The notes below the pieces were generated by a model. That model ran no database searches. It was given only the letters and a program-made list of their open reading frames with translations, and was not told the DNA's origin. This document shows, piece after piece, positions 20,704 through 29,685 of a stretch of 64,000 nucleotides of DNA. This stretch comes from an uncultured Pseudomonadales bacterium. Its GTDB lineage: Bacteria; Pseudomonadota; Gammaproteobacteria; Pseudomonadales; Cellvibrionaceae. A program made the position numbers and the translations under genes. The number at the start of each line of letters is the position of its first letter. The first letter of the stretch is position 1. Location of the stretch: assembly GCA_947487765.1 (NCBI GenBank), contig CANKXO010000001.1, positions 930,001 through 994,000 of the forward strand. Reading direction: 5' to 3'.

Positions 20704-21975
20704 ATGAATTATATTATCGACCGACGATTGAACTCAAAAAAGAAAAGTACGGTCAATAGGCAGCGCTTTCTAAAGCGCTATCGCCACCATATCAAAAAAG
20801 CAGTCTCAGATGCAGTCAATAAACGATCAATCACTGACATGGATAAGGGTGAAAAGATCAGTATTCCTACCAAGGATATCAGCCAGCCAGTTTTTCATCA
20901 TGGTTCTGGCGGAAAGAATACTCGAGTACTTCCCGGCAATGATCAGTTCTCTACTGGTGATCATATTCAAAGGCCAAAAGGTGGTGGGCAAGGCACTGGT
21001 GGCAAAGGCGCGAGTGATTCAGGGGAGGGCATGGATGACTTTGTTTTCCAAGTAACTCAAGAAGAATTTCTAGAGTTTATGTTTGAAGATCTCGAACTAC
21101 CGAATTTAGTTAAACGCCAATTAGCAGGCCTTGATGAGTTCGAGTTGAAGCGTGCAGGTATCAGCAATGAGGGTTCTCCAGGGAAAATAAACATCATCCG
21201 TTCACTACGATCAGCTAATTCTCGCCGTATTGCACTGACTGGGAAAAAAAGACGGCAACTAAAAGAATTACTTGGTGAGCTTGAAAATCTTGAAAGAGAT
21301 GGTTATGAACCAACTAGTGATAAAGTTATTAATCTCAAGCAGACCATCGACGATTTACAGAAAAAAATTGGCCGGGTACCTTGGTTAGATGATTTTGATT
21401 TGAAATATAATCTGTATGTTAAAAACCCTATCCCTCACTCCCGTGCGGTTATGTTTTGTATTATGGATGTTTCTGGCTCTATGGACCAAAATACAAAAGA
21501 TATTGCTAAACGATTTTTCTTGCTTCTATATTTATTTTTACAACGAAATTATGAAAAAATAGAAGTTGTTTTTATTCGACACCATACCAGTGCAAAAGAA
21601 GTGTCTGAAGAAGAGTTTTTCTACGATCGAGAAACAGGAGGAACAATTGTTTCTAGTGCGCTTCACCTAACTGCAGATGTTATATCTGAGCGTTACCCTC
21701 CATCAGAATGGAATATATACGGTGCCCAAGCATCGGATGGTGATAATTGGGATGACGATTCAACGGTTTGTTATAAATTATTAACCGAAAAAATACTGCC
21801 TCAATTACAACACTATTGCTATCTTGAAATTACTTCTCGTGAGCGTCAAGCATTATGGCACGCTTACCAAAAAGTGCAGGACGATTTCCCAGATAAATTT
21901 GCGATGAAGCAATTAGTCGATGCTTCTGATATCTACCCTGTATTTCGTCAACTTTTTCAAAAGAAAACATTATGA
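20704..21975 (+). CDS. yeaH: YeaH, DUF444 protein with von Willebrand A domain
   Basis: A 423-residue YeaH homologue. The N-terminus is basic ([31 protein letters not shown]). A Gly-rich linker ([17 protein letters not shown]) follows at about residues 90-115. The VWA domain has a MIDAS motif DVSGSM near residues 256-261. It works with YeaG and the SpoVR protein in a stress-response module. Its last 4 nt overlap the start of the SpoVR gene (ATGA), indicating translational coupling. Confidence 0.95.
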   Translation: MNYIIDRRLNSKKKSTVNRQRFLKRYRHHIKKAVSDAVNKRSITDMDKGEKISIPTKDISQPVFHHGSGGKNTRVLPGNDQFSTGDHIQRPKGGGQGTGGKGASDSGEGMDDFVFQVTQEEFLEFMFEDLELPNLVKRQLAGLDEFELKRAGISNEGSPGKINIIRSLRSANSRRIALTGKKRRQLKELLGELENLERDGYEPTSDKVINLKQTIDDLQKKIGRVPWLDDFDLKYNLYVKNPIPHSRAVMFCIMDVSGSMDQNTKDIAKRFFLLLYLFLQRNYEKIEVVFIRHHTSAKEVSEEEFFYDRETGGTIVSSALHLTADVISERYPPSEWNIYGAQASDGDNWDDDSTVCYKLLTEKILPQLQHYCYLEITSRERQALWHAYQKVQDDFPDKFAMKQLVDASDIYPVFRQLFQKKTL

Positions 21976-23477
21976 AAGAAGTAAAGCCTATTTCAACAGG
22001 ATCTGATTGGACTTTTGAGTTGCTCGAAAAGTATAACGAAGAGATCGCCAAAATTGCCAAAGAATTTGGTTTGGATACTTATCCAAACCAAATTGAAGTC
22101 ATTAGCTCCGAACAGATGATGGATGCTTACGCATCAATTGGTATGCCGATTGGTTATAATCACTGGTCTTACGGCAAAGAGTTTTTAAGTGTTGAACAAT
22201 CTTATCAGCGTGGGCAAATGGGTTTAGCCTATGAAATTGTAATTAACTCTGATCCTTGTATTGCTTACTTAATGGAAGAAAATACTATAACGATGCAAGC
22301 GTTAGTCATTGCTCATGCTTGTTATGGGCATAATTCTTTTTTTAAAGGCAATTATCTATTTCGAACTTGGACTGATGCTCCTTCTATTATTGATTATTTA
22401 GTATTTGCTAAAAGTTATATTGCGAAATGTGAAGATCGTTATGGTGTTGCTAGTGTGGAAGCGATACTCGATTCTTGTCACGCTATTATGAATCATGGTG
22501 TTGATCGTTATAAGCGGCCCGACCCATTATCGCCCGAAGAAGAAAAGGAACGTCAGCAGGAACGCGAAATTTATTTACAAAAACAAATCAATGATTTGTG
22601 GCGTACTATTCCAGCAACAGATAATCAAAAAGAAGAACAAAAAGAAACTTTTCCCAAAGAACCACAAGAAAATCTGCTTTACTTTATTGAAAAAAATGCA
22701 CCTTTATTAGAACCTTGGCAGCGTGAAATCGTTCGTATTGTAAGGAAAATAGCTCAATATTTTTACCCTCAGAAACAAACACAAGTAATGAATGAGGGTT
22801 GGGCTTGTTTCTGGCACCATTTTATTTTACATACTCTGTATGATCGTGGTTTGGTGACTGATGGATTTATGATGGAGTTTATGCAATCACATAGCAGTGT
22901 GATTTATCAACCTCCTTACAGTAGCCGTTACTTTTCAGGCATTAATCCATATACTTTAGGTTTTCATATGATGACTGATATTCGTCGTATTTGTGAACAT
23001 CCGACTGAAGAAGATAAACAATGGTTTCCTGATATTGCCGGCAGTCCATGGATTGAAACATTAGATTTTGCTATGCGGAACTTTAAAGATGAGAGTTTTA
23101 TTTTGCAATATCTTTCACCTCATCTTATGCGTGAACTTAAACTATTCTCTATTATTGATGATGATAAAAATGATGATATTGAAGTAACGGCTATACATGA
23201 TGATTTCGGTTACCAAAAAGTGCGAGAAGCCTTATCTGCACAATATAATCTTGGTAATCGCGAGCCGAATATTCAAATTCACCATGTAAATATACGTGGT
23301 GACCGTTCCCTAACATTACACCATACGCGATTTAATCGAAAACCTTTGGAAGAAGAAACTGCTGAGGAAGTATTAAAGCATATTCATCGGTTATGGGGGT
23401 TTGATGTTCATTTACATTCTCTCGAAGGTGATAATATTGAACAGCATTTTTCCTGCCCCCTAAACAACGCTGATTAA
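21972..23477 (+). CDS. SpoVR family protein (YcgB-like)
   Basis: A 501-residue protein matching E. coli YcgB and Bacillus SpoVR. Recognisable blocks are [16 protein letters not shown], the metal-site-like [33 protein letters not shown] and the C-terminal [11 protein letters not shown]. The ATG overlaps yeaH by 4 nt. The biochemical function is unknown; in many proteobacteria the three genes form one stress operon. Confidence 0.94.
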   Translation: MKEVKPISTGSDWTFELLEKYNEEIAKIAKEFGLDTYPNQIEVISSEQMMDAYASIGMPIGYNHWSYGKEFLSVEQSYQRGQMGLAYEIVINSDPCIAYLMEENTITMQALVIAHACYGHNSFFKGNYLFRTWTDAPSIIDYLVFAKSYIAKCEDRYGVASVEAILDSCHAIMNHGVDRYKRPDPLSPEEEKERQQEREIYLQKQINDLWRTIPATDNQKEEQKETFPKEPQENLLYFIEKNAPLLEPWQREIVRIVRKIAQYFYPQKQTQVMNEGWACFWHHFILHTLYDRGLVTDGFMMEFMQSHSSVIYQPPYSSRYFSGINPYTLGFHMMTDIRRICEHPTEEDKQWFPDIAGSPWIETLDFAMRNFKDESFILQYLSPHLMRELKLFSIIDDDKNDDIEVTAIHDDFGYQKVREALSAQYNLGNREPNIQIHHVNIRGDRSLTLHHTRFNRKPLEEETAEEVLKHIHRLWGFDVHLHSLEGDNIEQHFSCPLNNAD

Positions 23478-23531
23478 ATAGAGTAGTACTTCTTTGACAC
23501 TAAAATAACATCTAATGCTACATGTTCATGT

Positions 23532-23560
23532 ACATAACTGATTAATACAATCAGTTATGT
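23532..23560 (+). terminator. Hairpin after the yeaG-yeaH-spoVR operon
   Basis: ACATAACTGATT (23532-23543) pairs perfectly with AATCAGTTATGT (23549-23560) over a 5-nt loop. It lies 54 nt after the operon but lacks a U tract, so terminator function is likely but not certain. Confidence 0.5.
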
Positions 23561-23744
23561 GTTCTCAAATAAACATACTTCAATCATGACAGATAATACC
23601 CTTCTCTAGTATATATAATAATTACCAGCACGATTCATACAACTACCACTCTACTTAAATTTCCATTATGCTCACAGTAAAAGTACGAGAGTAGGATAAA
23701 TATCTAAATGAAAAATTTGTATACAAAGCTATTAGGGTGTCCCT

Positions 23745-25295
23745 TTGAATAATGTAGCGCAACTATACGCGTGGTTACGAAAGCGGTTTAAGGTTCTACT
23801 GGGTTGGCTAATTCTGGTGTCATTGAGTACCAGTGCTTTAGCTATTTTTCAACACAACCTGTATTTATCAGAACTGAATAGCGAGAGCGCTCAATTATTT
23901 CGTGTCGCATCGCAGCGTGCCGTTCAACATGAAGCATATACAACTGCGCTGGCAGTACTTATAGATTCTGGTGTCAGCCGGCATCAGGAGATTTTTTTGA
24001 AGAGTGCCACGACAATCAATTATTTCTACCCGCGAATTAGTGAGATTCAACTGATACAACTTGAAGATAGTCAACGTTTAATTGGTACTAGGCCCCTTGA
24101 GGCTGATATTACCTCAGTGATTACCACTATTACTAAAAAAGCGACAGGGATGTTTACATTACTATCGCATCCTACACAGAAAGAATACTATTTTTTGATC
24201 AAACGTAGGCCCAATACCAGCGCAGCACTCTATGCTCTAGCTCTGGGAATAGATGCAAAACGATTAGTAAATAGTGAATCTTCATTCTGGTCTCGTGAAA
24301 ATGTCACAGTACGGTTGAGTTTGCCAAATGGAGATGTTCTCATTGGCCCTGAAGAGCTGGAAACTGTACAGTTTTCCCAGACTTTAGATAGTTATACACA
24401 ACCTCTACTCCTAGAGAGTTCGATTCGCTTTGGTCTTGCTGACTTACTTCCCCCTTTTAAGTTGATTGGGATAATTCTGATTGCCAGTATATTCTATCTT
24501 GTTGTACTACTGGTCTTATGGCAAAAGGAGCGCACACGTGCAGCTGAACAGATGGCAAAATTGCGCGAAATGGAAACTCAGCTGACACACGCTTCACGTG
24601 TTAATGCGATGGGTGAAATGGCAAGTGGGATGGCCCATGAATTAACTCAGCCTCTTACGGCTATTCTGGCTCAATCTCAAGCTGGCTTAAGGCTTTTGAG
24701 TCAGGGTAAAGTTGAGGAACTTGAAGCTGTCTTTGATGACACTGTGCTTCAAAGCCGACGCGCGTCTTTAATTCTTGAGCGCTTGCGTAACTGGTCGCGC
24801 CCACAAAGGGAAGGAGAGGCTAGGATTGATTTATCCGATGCATTGCATAATGTACATAAGCTACTGGCCTCAGAAGCGCGACAATGTGGTGTAGAGGTGA
24901 AGCTTCATTTACCGCAAGAGCCGGCTATTGTAAGGGCTAATCAAGTTGAAATGGAGCAGGTTATTTATAATCTTATGCGTAATGGCTTTGAAGCACTTGA
25001 AGGTTTAAAAGATTGTCAAATCGACGTGTTTTTAAACGTAGCTTCCAAGCAGGTAATACTTCAAGTGTCTGATAATGGAGAAGGTGTTCCCACCGATATC
25101 ATTCCACAACTTTTTACACCTTTCTACACGACGAGAGACAATGGTACCGGCCTTGGCCTCACACTTAGCCAAAGGTTGGTAGAGCGTGCCAATGGAGAGA
25201 TCTTTTATGTTAAAAGCGGCCAGGGTGCAACATTTCGTGTGGTATTCCCGCTTGCGAATGAAAGTGACACCATAAGTCAAGCGGAGGCTATGTAA
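23745..25295 (+). CDS. Sensor histidine kinase paired with a FixJ-type regulator
   Basis: A 516-residue inner-membrane kinase from a probable TTG start. Membrane helices lie at about residues 15-35 and 237-257, enclosing a periplasmic sensor domain of about 200 residues with no family I can name (Cache/PDC-like is possible). The cytoplasmic part has the phosphoacceptor His298 in GMAHELTQPLTAIL, the N box NLMRNGFEAL, and ATP-binding motifs DNGEGVP and GTGLGLTLSQRL. The HELxQPL H box is of the DctB/FixL class. It overlaps the next gene by one base (TAATG), so the pair is co-translated. The signal is unknown. Confidence 0.92.
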   Translation: MNNVAQLYAWLRKRFKVLLGWLILVSLSTSALAIFQHNLYLSELNSESAQLFRVASQRAVQHEAYTTALAVLIDSGVSRHQEIFLKSATTINYFYPRISEIQLIQLEDSQRLIGTRPLEADITSVITTITKKATGMFTLLSHPTQKEYYFLIKRRPNTSAALYALALGIDAKRLVNSESSFWSRENVTVRLSLPNGDVLIGPEELETVQFSQTLDSYTQPLLLESSIRFGLADLLPPFKLIGIILIASIFYLVVLLVLWQKERTRAAEQMAKLREMETQLTHASRVNAMGEMASGMAHELTQPLTAILAQSQAGLRLLSQGKVEELEAVFDDTVLQSRRASLILERLRNWSRPQREGEARIDLSDALHNVHKLLASEARQCGVEVKLHLPQEPAIVRANQVEMEQVIYNLMRNGFEALEGLKDCQIDVFLNVASKQVILQVSDNGEGVPTDIIPQLFTPFYTTRDNGTGLGLTLSQRLVERANGEIFYVKSGQGATFRVVFPLANESDTISQAEAM

Positions 25296-25903
25296 TGAAG
25301 TATCCTGTTTATCTTGTCGATGATGACAAAGCGGTACGGCGCTCTTTAAAACTATTGCTCTCTACGGTTAAGATCGATGTTACTACCTTCGCTGACCCAC
25401 AATCCTTTCTTGCGCAATTGGACCAATTGGCTCCAGGTTGTTTAATTCTTGATATTCGAATGCCTCTGATTTCTGGGCTGAAATTACAGGAAAAATTGGT
25501 TGGGCGACATATCAATTGGCCGACAGTTGTGATTTCTGGTCATGGTGATATGGAGGCCTGTCGCCGAGCATTTCGTCAAGGAGCAATAGATTTTCTTTCC
25601 AAGCCCATCGACGAAATGGATCTGATTGATGCGATCCAGAAAGGTAGTGAAGCGTTGGATAAATATTTACAAGCCCAAGCTGCAAAGGCCGAAGTTCAGC
25701 AGCAGTTGACCCTAATGACAGCGAGGGAAAACGAGGTGCTCAATTTAATTGCTAAAGGGTATACCACTCGGCAAATCGCGGAAGGCTTAGGTCTATCTCC
25801 ACGCACTATCGAAAGTCATCGTGCGGCAATAGGTGCCAAGTTGGGCACCACGTCTCAGGCGGAGATGACACGTATTTGGATTGCAGGGTATGAAACTCCG
25901 TAG
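25295..25903 (+). CDS. FixJ-type response regulator with LuxR HTH
   Basis: A 202-residue regulator. The receiver domain has DDD near the N-terminus, phosphoacceptor Asp53 in LILDIRMP, and Lys103 in FLSKPID. The C-terminal LuxR/FixJ HTH is MTARENEVLNLIAKGYTTRQIAEGLGLSPRTIESHRAAIGAKL. It starts inside the stop of the kinase gene (TAATG overlap). The dyad CCGTAG-AA-CTACGG straddles its own stop codon and is repeated upstream of the intact yceI gene, so the downstream YceI genes are its likely targets. Confidence 0.95.
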   Translation: MKYPVYLVDDDKAVRRSLKLLLSTVKIDVTTFADPQSFLAQLDQLAPGCLILDIRMPLISGLKLQEKLVGRHINWPTVVISGHGDMEACRRAFRQGAIDFLSKPIDEMDLIDAIQKGSEALDKYLQAQAAKAEVQQQLTLMTARENEVLNLIAKGYTTRQIAEGLGLSPRTIESHRAAIGAKLGTTSQAEMTRIWIAGYETP

Positions 25904-25931
25904 AACTACGGATAGCAAAGCTAAAACTACG
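25898..25931 (+). promoter_or_regulatory. Candidate operator, copy 1
   Basis: CCGTAG-AA-CTACGG (25898-25911) is a perfect inverted repeat. A further CTACG half site occurs 21 bp downstream (25927-25931). It overlaps the stop codon of the FixJ-type regulator and precedes the decayed yceI copy by about 150 bp. Copy 2 has identical geometry. Confidence 0.5.
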
Positions 25932-26045
25932 AATATTATCACCGGAATAAAAGAAATAGACTTCTCTAATAAGCTATTCAGCTGACCCATTAAAATAATT
26001 AAACGTTTTTAATTAGGTATAGGCACCTGTCTAAGGAGAGAAGTC

Positions 26046-26345
26046 ATGCAATCTACGACTTGGGGCCATTTTGGTGTTCCTCAACAACATGCTGAACTTA
26101 CCGTAGCAATAGCTATTTTAAGCCTCGCGGACGATATCGAAAAGTCGTCTATGGAGGTAAAAATAGACACCAATAATTTTTTTTCTGGTTTTAAGGCACT
26201 GGATGGTACTGGACGACCCTATAAAAAAAGGATTCACTTTAGGTAGAAACTTACCCGAAAATTACTTTCAAAAGTACCGCTGTCAAAAAATAATAAAGAA
26301 AAAATTCGACGTGACAATATACGATGCGTTTGGATTTCGGACCAC
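26046..26345 (+). pseudogene. Decayed partial yceI copy
   Basis: From ATG 26046 the frame reads similarity to the intact YceI (QQHAELTVA, LADDIEKSS, SGFKALD). It lacks the signal-peptide region (about 110 bp deleted after ATGCAAT). Near 26205 similarity shifts into another frame (TLGRNLPENYFQKYR and KKKFDV, matching EVETYPEIIFKST and KKTFDV of the intact protein). Similarity ends near 26345, where the second repeat unit begins. With a frameshift, no export signal and no 3' half, it cannot make a working YceI. Confidence 0.85.
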
Positions 26346-26351
26346 GCTAGC

Positions 26352-26385
26352 CCGTAGAACTACGGAGAACAAAGCTAAAACTACG
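26352..26385 (+). promoter_or_regulatory. Candidate operator, copy 2, upstream of intact yceI
   Basis: CCGTAG-AA-CTACGG at 26352-26365, with CTACG again 21 bp downstream (26381-26385). It is conserved while the adjacent coding copy has decayed. It lies 154 bp before the yceI ATG. Binding of the neighbouring FixJ-type regulator is inferred. Confidence 0.5.
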
Positions 26386-26505
26386 AATATTATCACGGAA
26401 ATAAAACGCATAGACTTCTCTAAGCTGTTCAGCTGACCATATTAAAATAACCAAACGTTTTTAATAGGCTATAGGCATCTATTAAAAATGCTAAGGAGAG
26501 AAAAC

Positions 26506-27099
26506 ATGCAATTTAAAAATGTTGTACCTACATTGTTTTTGCTTATTGCCCCCTTGATTATTGCATCGGGCAGTGCATTTGCTGACAAAATTTACGTCTC
26601 TGATCAGGGGCATACCGAGGTCCTATTCGGTTGGAGTCATTCTGGTGTATCGCAACAACATGCTGAATTTACTGTAGCGACAGCTACCTTGAATCTCGCG
26701 GATGATATCGAAAAGTCATCTGTTGATGTCAAGATAGATGCCAATAGTTTGTCCTCTGGTTTCAAGGCATTGGATGATCATCTAAAAAACAAGGATTTCC
26801 TTGAGGTGGAAACCTACCCGGAAATTATTTTCAAAAGTACTGCAATCAAGAAGACAGGGAAGAAAACATTCGATGTGGCTGGCGATCTGACAATACATGG
26901 CGTGACTAGACCCGTTGTCCTCAACGCTGAAATGACACATAAGGGTGCGCATCCTGTGGCAGCTTACATTAGCTATTATCAAGGTTCTTGGGTTGCCTTC
27001 AAGGCTACCACTGAAATCAATCATAGAGCATTTAATGTGGGCTCTTTCTCGACTGGACCTATCGAAATCGAGATCAATACAGAGCTGAAAGCCAAGTAA
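26506..27099 (+). CDS. yceI: YceI family periplasmic isoprenoid-binding protein
   Basis: The start at ATG 26506 is chosen because AAGGAGAG at 26492-26499 is well spaced; an ATG at 26488 overlaps that site. The 197-residue precursor has a signal peptide of about 24 residues ending SGSAFA. The YceI lipocalin-like beta barrel follows, with HTEVLFGWSHSGVSQQHAEF, FKALDDHLKNKDFLEVETYPEIIFKST and GDLTIHGVTRPVVLNAEM. YceI proteins bind polyisoprenoids such as ubiquinone-type lipids in the periplasm. A cytochrome b561-YceI fusion nearby echoes the yceI-yceJ pairing in E. coli. Confidence 0.94.
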   Translation: MQFKNVVPTLFLLIAPLIIASGSAFADKIYVSDQGHTEVLFGWSHSGVSQQHAEFTVATATLNLADDIEKSSVDVKIDANSLSSGFKALDDHLKNKDFLEVETYPEIIFKSTAIKKTGKKTFDVAGDLTIHGVTRPVVLNAEMTHKGAHPVAAYISYYQGSWVAFKATTEINHRAFNVGSFSTGPIEIEINTELKAK

Positions 27100-27120
27100 T
27101 GTGATTGGATTCTTGAGTGT

Positions 27121-27157
27121 AAAGAGACAGTGCTCTTGGTGCTGTCGTCTTTAGTTT
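27121..27157 (+). terminator. Probable terminator after yceI
   Basis: AAAGAGACAG (27121-27130) pairs with CTGTCGTCTTT (27142-27152) with a single bulge, followed by a short T-rich run. It would separate yceI from the lipoprotein gene. Confidence 0.5.
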
Positions 27158-27241
27158 GAAATAAAACGATTTTCTTGCACTGACTTGATACAGGTTTCAC
27201 ATAATGTATGTTCACTCACCAACAATTGACAGGTAGATAAA

Positions 27242-27685
27242 ATGTATAAGATCATATTTTCTTTTTTAATGATTACATTGATGACAGGGTGCGCATCAAA
27301 TGAAGTTGAAGAAAATAAAAAACTAGTAACGAACTTTTATAAAGAAGTACTTTTTGAAGGTAAATACCAGTCCATAGATAAATACATTGGAGATGTGTAC
27401 ATCCAGCATAACCCTGCTGTTGCTGACGGTAAAGAAGCATTTACTAAGATGATAAAAAGCTTTGCCCCGGAGGATGGAAGCAAATTAAAGTCTTGGGGGG
27501 AAATAATTAGGGTTGTCGCAGAAAAAGATTTAGTCATTCTTCATATAAAAAATTATAACTGGCCGGGGGAAAATGGTGGAGCTATAGTTGATATATTCAG
27601 AGTTGAAGATGGAAAAATAGTTGAGCATTGGGATGTCGTTCAGGCTATACCTGACAATCCAAAAAATAATAATACAATGTTCTAA
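27242..27685 (+). CDS. NTF2/SnoaL-like lipoprotein
   Basis: A 147-residue protein with a lipoprotein signal peptide (lipobox LMTGC, Cys17). Its SnoaL-like (NTF2 fold) domain shows NKKLVTNFYKEVLFEGKYQSIDKYIGDVYIQHNPAVADGKEAF and DIFRVEDGKIVEHWDVVQAIP. Most family members are cytoplasmic, so membrane anchoring is a variation. The pocket could bind a small hydrophobic molecule. The catalytic role is not assignable. It lies between the two YceI-domain genes, suggesting a shared physiological role. Confidence 0.88.
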   Translation: MYKIIFSFLMITLMTGCASNEVEENKKLVTNFYKEVLFEGKYQSIDKYIGDVYIQHNPAVADGKEAFTKMIKSFAPEDGSKLKSWGEIIRVVAEKDLVILHIKNYNWPGENGGAIVDIFRVEDGKIVEHWDVVQAIPDNPKNNNTMF

Positions 27686-27737
27686 GCCTGTACATGACAA
27701 CAAATCAAGTACTTCTGGATTCGCTTTCTATCGGACG

Positions 27738-27747
27738 CCGTCTACGG
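27738..27747 (+). promoter_or_regulatory. Possible third operator-like dyad before the b561-YceI gene
   Basis: CCGTCTACGG resembles the CCGTAG/CTACGG dyads upstream of yceI and lies 20 bp before the ATG at 27768. The arms are shorter and the centre differs, so it may be chance. Confidence 0.25.
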
Positions 27748-27767
27748 CACAGCCGCTTAATTTGGCG

Positions 27768-28904
27768 ATGAGTGAGTACATGCGTTATCACAGCATCACC
27801 ATTTGCCTGCACTGGGGCATCGCAATACTTATTCTTGCAATGCTCATCCTCGGTCTTTATATGACTGAAATAGACGAGTCTTCGCCCTTGCGCTACTCGT
27901 TGACTCAGTGGCACAAATCATTCGGTATTATCACGTTGCTGCTAATTATTTGGAGAATATTCTGGCGGCTTAGCTATCCCGCACCAGCCTTATCTGCACA
28001 TCTAAAATGGTGGGAAAAACGGGCGGCTTGCCTTACCCATTCCATACTTTATCTACTGATTCTTATAATTCCCATCAGTGGCTGGATCAGTGTATCGGCC
28101 TCGCCACTGGATTTACCAACACTGTTATTCAATAAAATTCCATGGCCTCATTTGCCACTTTTCGGCAAGCTGCCTAACAAGAATGAAATTTCCCTACTAT
28201 CAGGTGAAGCTCACAAGGTGGCGGCTTACCTGTTAATATTTTTACTACTTGTGCATATAGGTGCTGCTCTTCGTCATCGTTTGATATTGAGAGATGGTGT
28301 GTTTGAGAGGATGTCTCCAAAAACTGCTAATGGGTGTTGGATAACAGGTGTTCGATCTACCTTTGGGGCTATCATGATTATTCTCGGCAGTCTCCTCTTA
28401 TATGGTTACAGCGGAAGTGATCCAGTTCCATTAACTGCAGAAAATACACAGGTTAATTTCACGTTTACCTTACAGGGTAAGACTCAGAAAGGGTTATTTA
28501 CGGAATCTACCGTCGACATACTGGTTAATCTGGATGACTCTGCTACGAATCGACTCCGTTCAACGGTTAGCACGGCGATGGTGAGTACTGGTAATAGTCA
28601 AATCGATGTGACACTTGCGAGCGTAGACTGGTTCGATTCAGAAAATTATCCCCAAGCGCGCTTTGATTCCCGAAAGTTTGTTCCAATTGATGAAAATAGC
28701 TATTTAGCATCGGGCTTTTTACAGATTAAGGGAATTGCCAGAGAAGTTTCGTTTCCGGTAAAGCTGGTTTACATTGATGGCAAGGGTACTGCCCGTGGTA
28801 GCTTTGTCATCAACCGCTTAGATTTTAACCTTGGTCGTAATTCTCAACCGGGAGATGAAATTGTGGGGTATCTAATCACGATAACATTCGAGTTCGAAAT
28901 TTAA
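27768..28904 (+). CDS. Cytochrome b561 domain fused to a YceI domain
   Basis: A 378-residue fusion from ATG 27768; the open frame extends upstream into the lipoprotein gene but without family similarity. The N-terminal part is a four-helix di-heme cytochrome b561: HSITICLHWGIAILIL, QWHKSFGIITLLLIIWR, a third helix around SILYLLILIIPISGW, and GEAHKVAAYLLIFLLLVHIGAALRH. One more helix (FGAIMIILGSLLLYGY) leads to a C-terminal YceI domain of about 160 residues (QVNFTFTLQGKTQKGLFTE to DFNLGRNSQPGDEIVGYLI). It probably passes electrons between membrane quinones and a periplasmic lipid quinone or superoxide. Separate yceI and b561 genes are the usual state. Confidence 0.93.
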   Translation: MSEYMRYHSITICLHWGIAILILAMLILGLYMTEIDESSPLRYSLTQWHKSFGIITLLLIIWRIFWRLSYPAPALSAHLKWWEKRAACLTHSILYLLILIIPISGWISVSASPLDLPTLLFNKIPWPHLPLFGKLPNKNEISLLSGEAHKVAAYLLIFLLLVHIGAALRHRLILRDGVFERMSPKTANGCWITGVRSTFGAIMIILGSLLLYGYSGSDPVPLTAENTQVNFTFTLQGKTQKGLFTESTVDILVNLDDSATNRLRSTVSTAMVSTGNSQIDVTLASVDWFDSENYPQARFDSRKFVPIDENSYLASGFLQIKGIAREVSFPVKLVYIDGKGTARGSFVINRLDFNLGRNSQPGDEIVGYLITITFEFEI

Positions 28905-28969
28905 TAGAACTGCTAGCGCTTTATAAGCTGAAATTGCGTGAGACGTGTAATGTAAATTTTGTTGTCAAT

Positions 28970-29641
28970 TTATTGATCACTAAAAAATATATTACGGTAA
29001 AATCCTGTTGTACTTAAGTGTGTATTATCGCTATCGCTCATTACAGCGATACCTTCAATCCTATCAATATGTTCATTGAAGTAGGTAAATAAATCTTGCT
29101 GGAGGTTTCTTTTTTCTGTTACCCACTGGTTTGAGAGTAAATCGCCACTCTCTACTGCTAGCATAGTGACCAGATTTGAATAAGGATTTTTCCAATGGCT
29201 TAGTTTTTTTGAGTGATTGGACCAGACGTAAGTCAGTGCTCGGGGGTAGATGTTGCCATTTTTGCTTTTAATGGCAATGTATATTCTTGCAGGGTAGTCA
29301 TCACCATTGCGGGTTTGTTCGTTAATTCCATTATATATATTGCTGATTTTCCACTGCCAGTTTAAATAGGGTGTGGCATTCAGGTCTATCTTAACTTTTT
29401 TGTAGAGCATTGAAGCACTATTATTGCTAACAGCTTTAAGAACAGTTGAATTGTCTTCGTTAATAATTGAATAGTCAGTTGGTTTGCTAAAAATTCTTTT
29501 TTCCCATCCCGTAAGCGGTGTGAGATTAATTGAGCTATTTTTTTCTTGGTGCTTTTGGTGATTATTGTCAGTCGCGCATGCCACTAATAATAGGCAAATT
29601 GCTATTAGGTAATAGCTAGGGCAATAGGGTAACTTTCTCAT
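28970..29641 (-). CDS. DUF3047 lipoprotein
   Basis: A 223-residue protein with a lipoprotein signal (LLLVAC, Cys22) and the DUF3047 pattern: YLNWQWKISN, GDDYPARIYIAI, ALTYVWSNH and the C-terminal IEGIAVMSDSDNTHLSTTGFYRNIFF. The family is predicted to be periplasmic; no activity is established. It lies downstream of the DM13 gene on the same strand (44 nt), so the two are likely co-transcribed. It converges with the b561-YceI gene. Confidence 0.85.
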   Translation of the reverse strand: MRKLPYCPSYYLIAICLLLVACATDNNHQKHQEKNSSINLTPLTGWEKRIFSKPTDYSIINEDNSTVLKAVSNNSASMLYKKVKIDLNATPYLNWQWKISNIYNGINEQTRNGDDYPARIYIAIKSKNGNIYPRALTYVWSNHSKKLSHWKNPYSNLVTMLAVESGDLLSNQWVTEKRNLQQDLFTYFNEHIDRIEGIAVMSDSDNTHLSTTGFYRNIFFSDQ

Positions 29642-29685
29642 AAATACCTTAAATTAATCCTTTGGACTATTGTTAATGAGTAATT

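Larger units (their letters stand above)
25898..26505 (+). repeat. Tandem duplication of a yceI promoter and 5' gene segment (period 454 bp)
   Basis: The segment starting CCGTAGAACTACGG at 25898 repeats at 26352. Similarity continues through AGCTAAAACTACGAATATTATCAC, ATAGACTTCTCTAA, AAACGTTTTTAAT and AAGGAGAGAA to the yceI start codons (26046 and 26506). The first unit is complete upstream but contains only a damaged 5' portion of the gene; the second leads into the intact gene. The divergence is considerable, so the duplication is not recent. Confidence 0.85.

Noticed and set aside
26046-26436. Two short plus-strand frames as separate genes
   Set aside because: Both are fragments of the decayed yceI copy in different frames plus the start of the second repeat unit.
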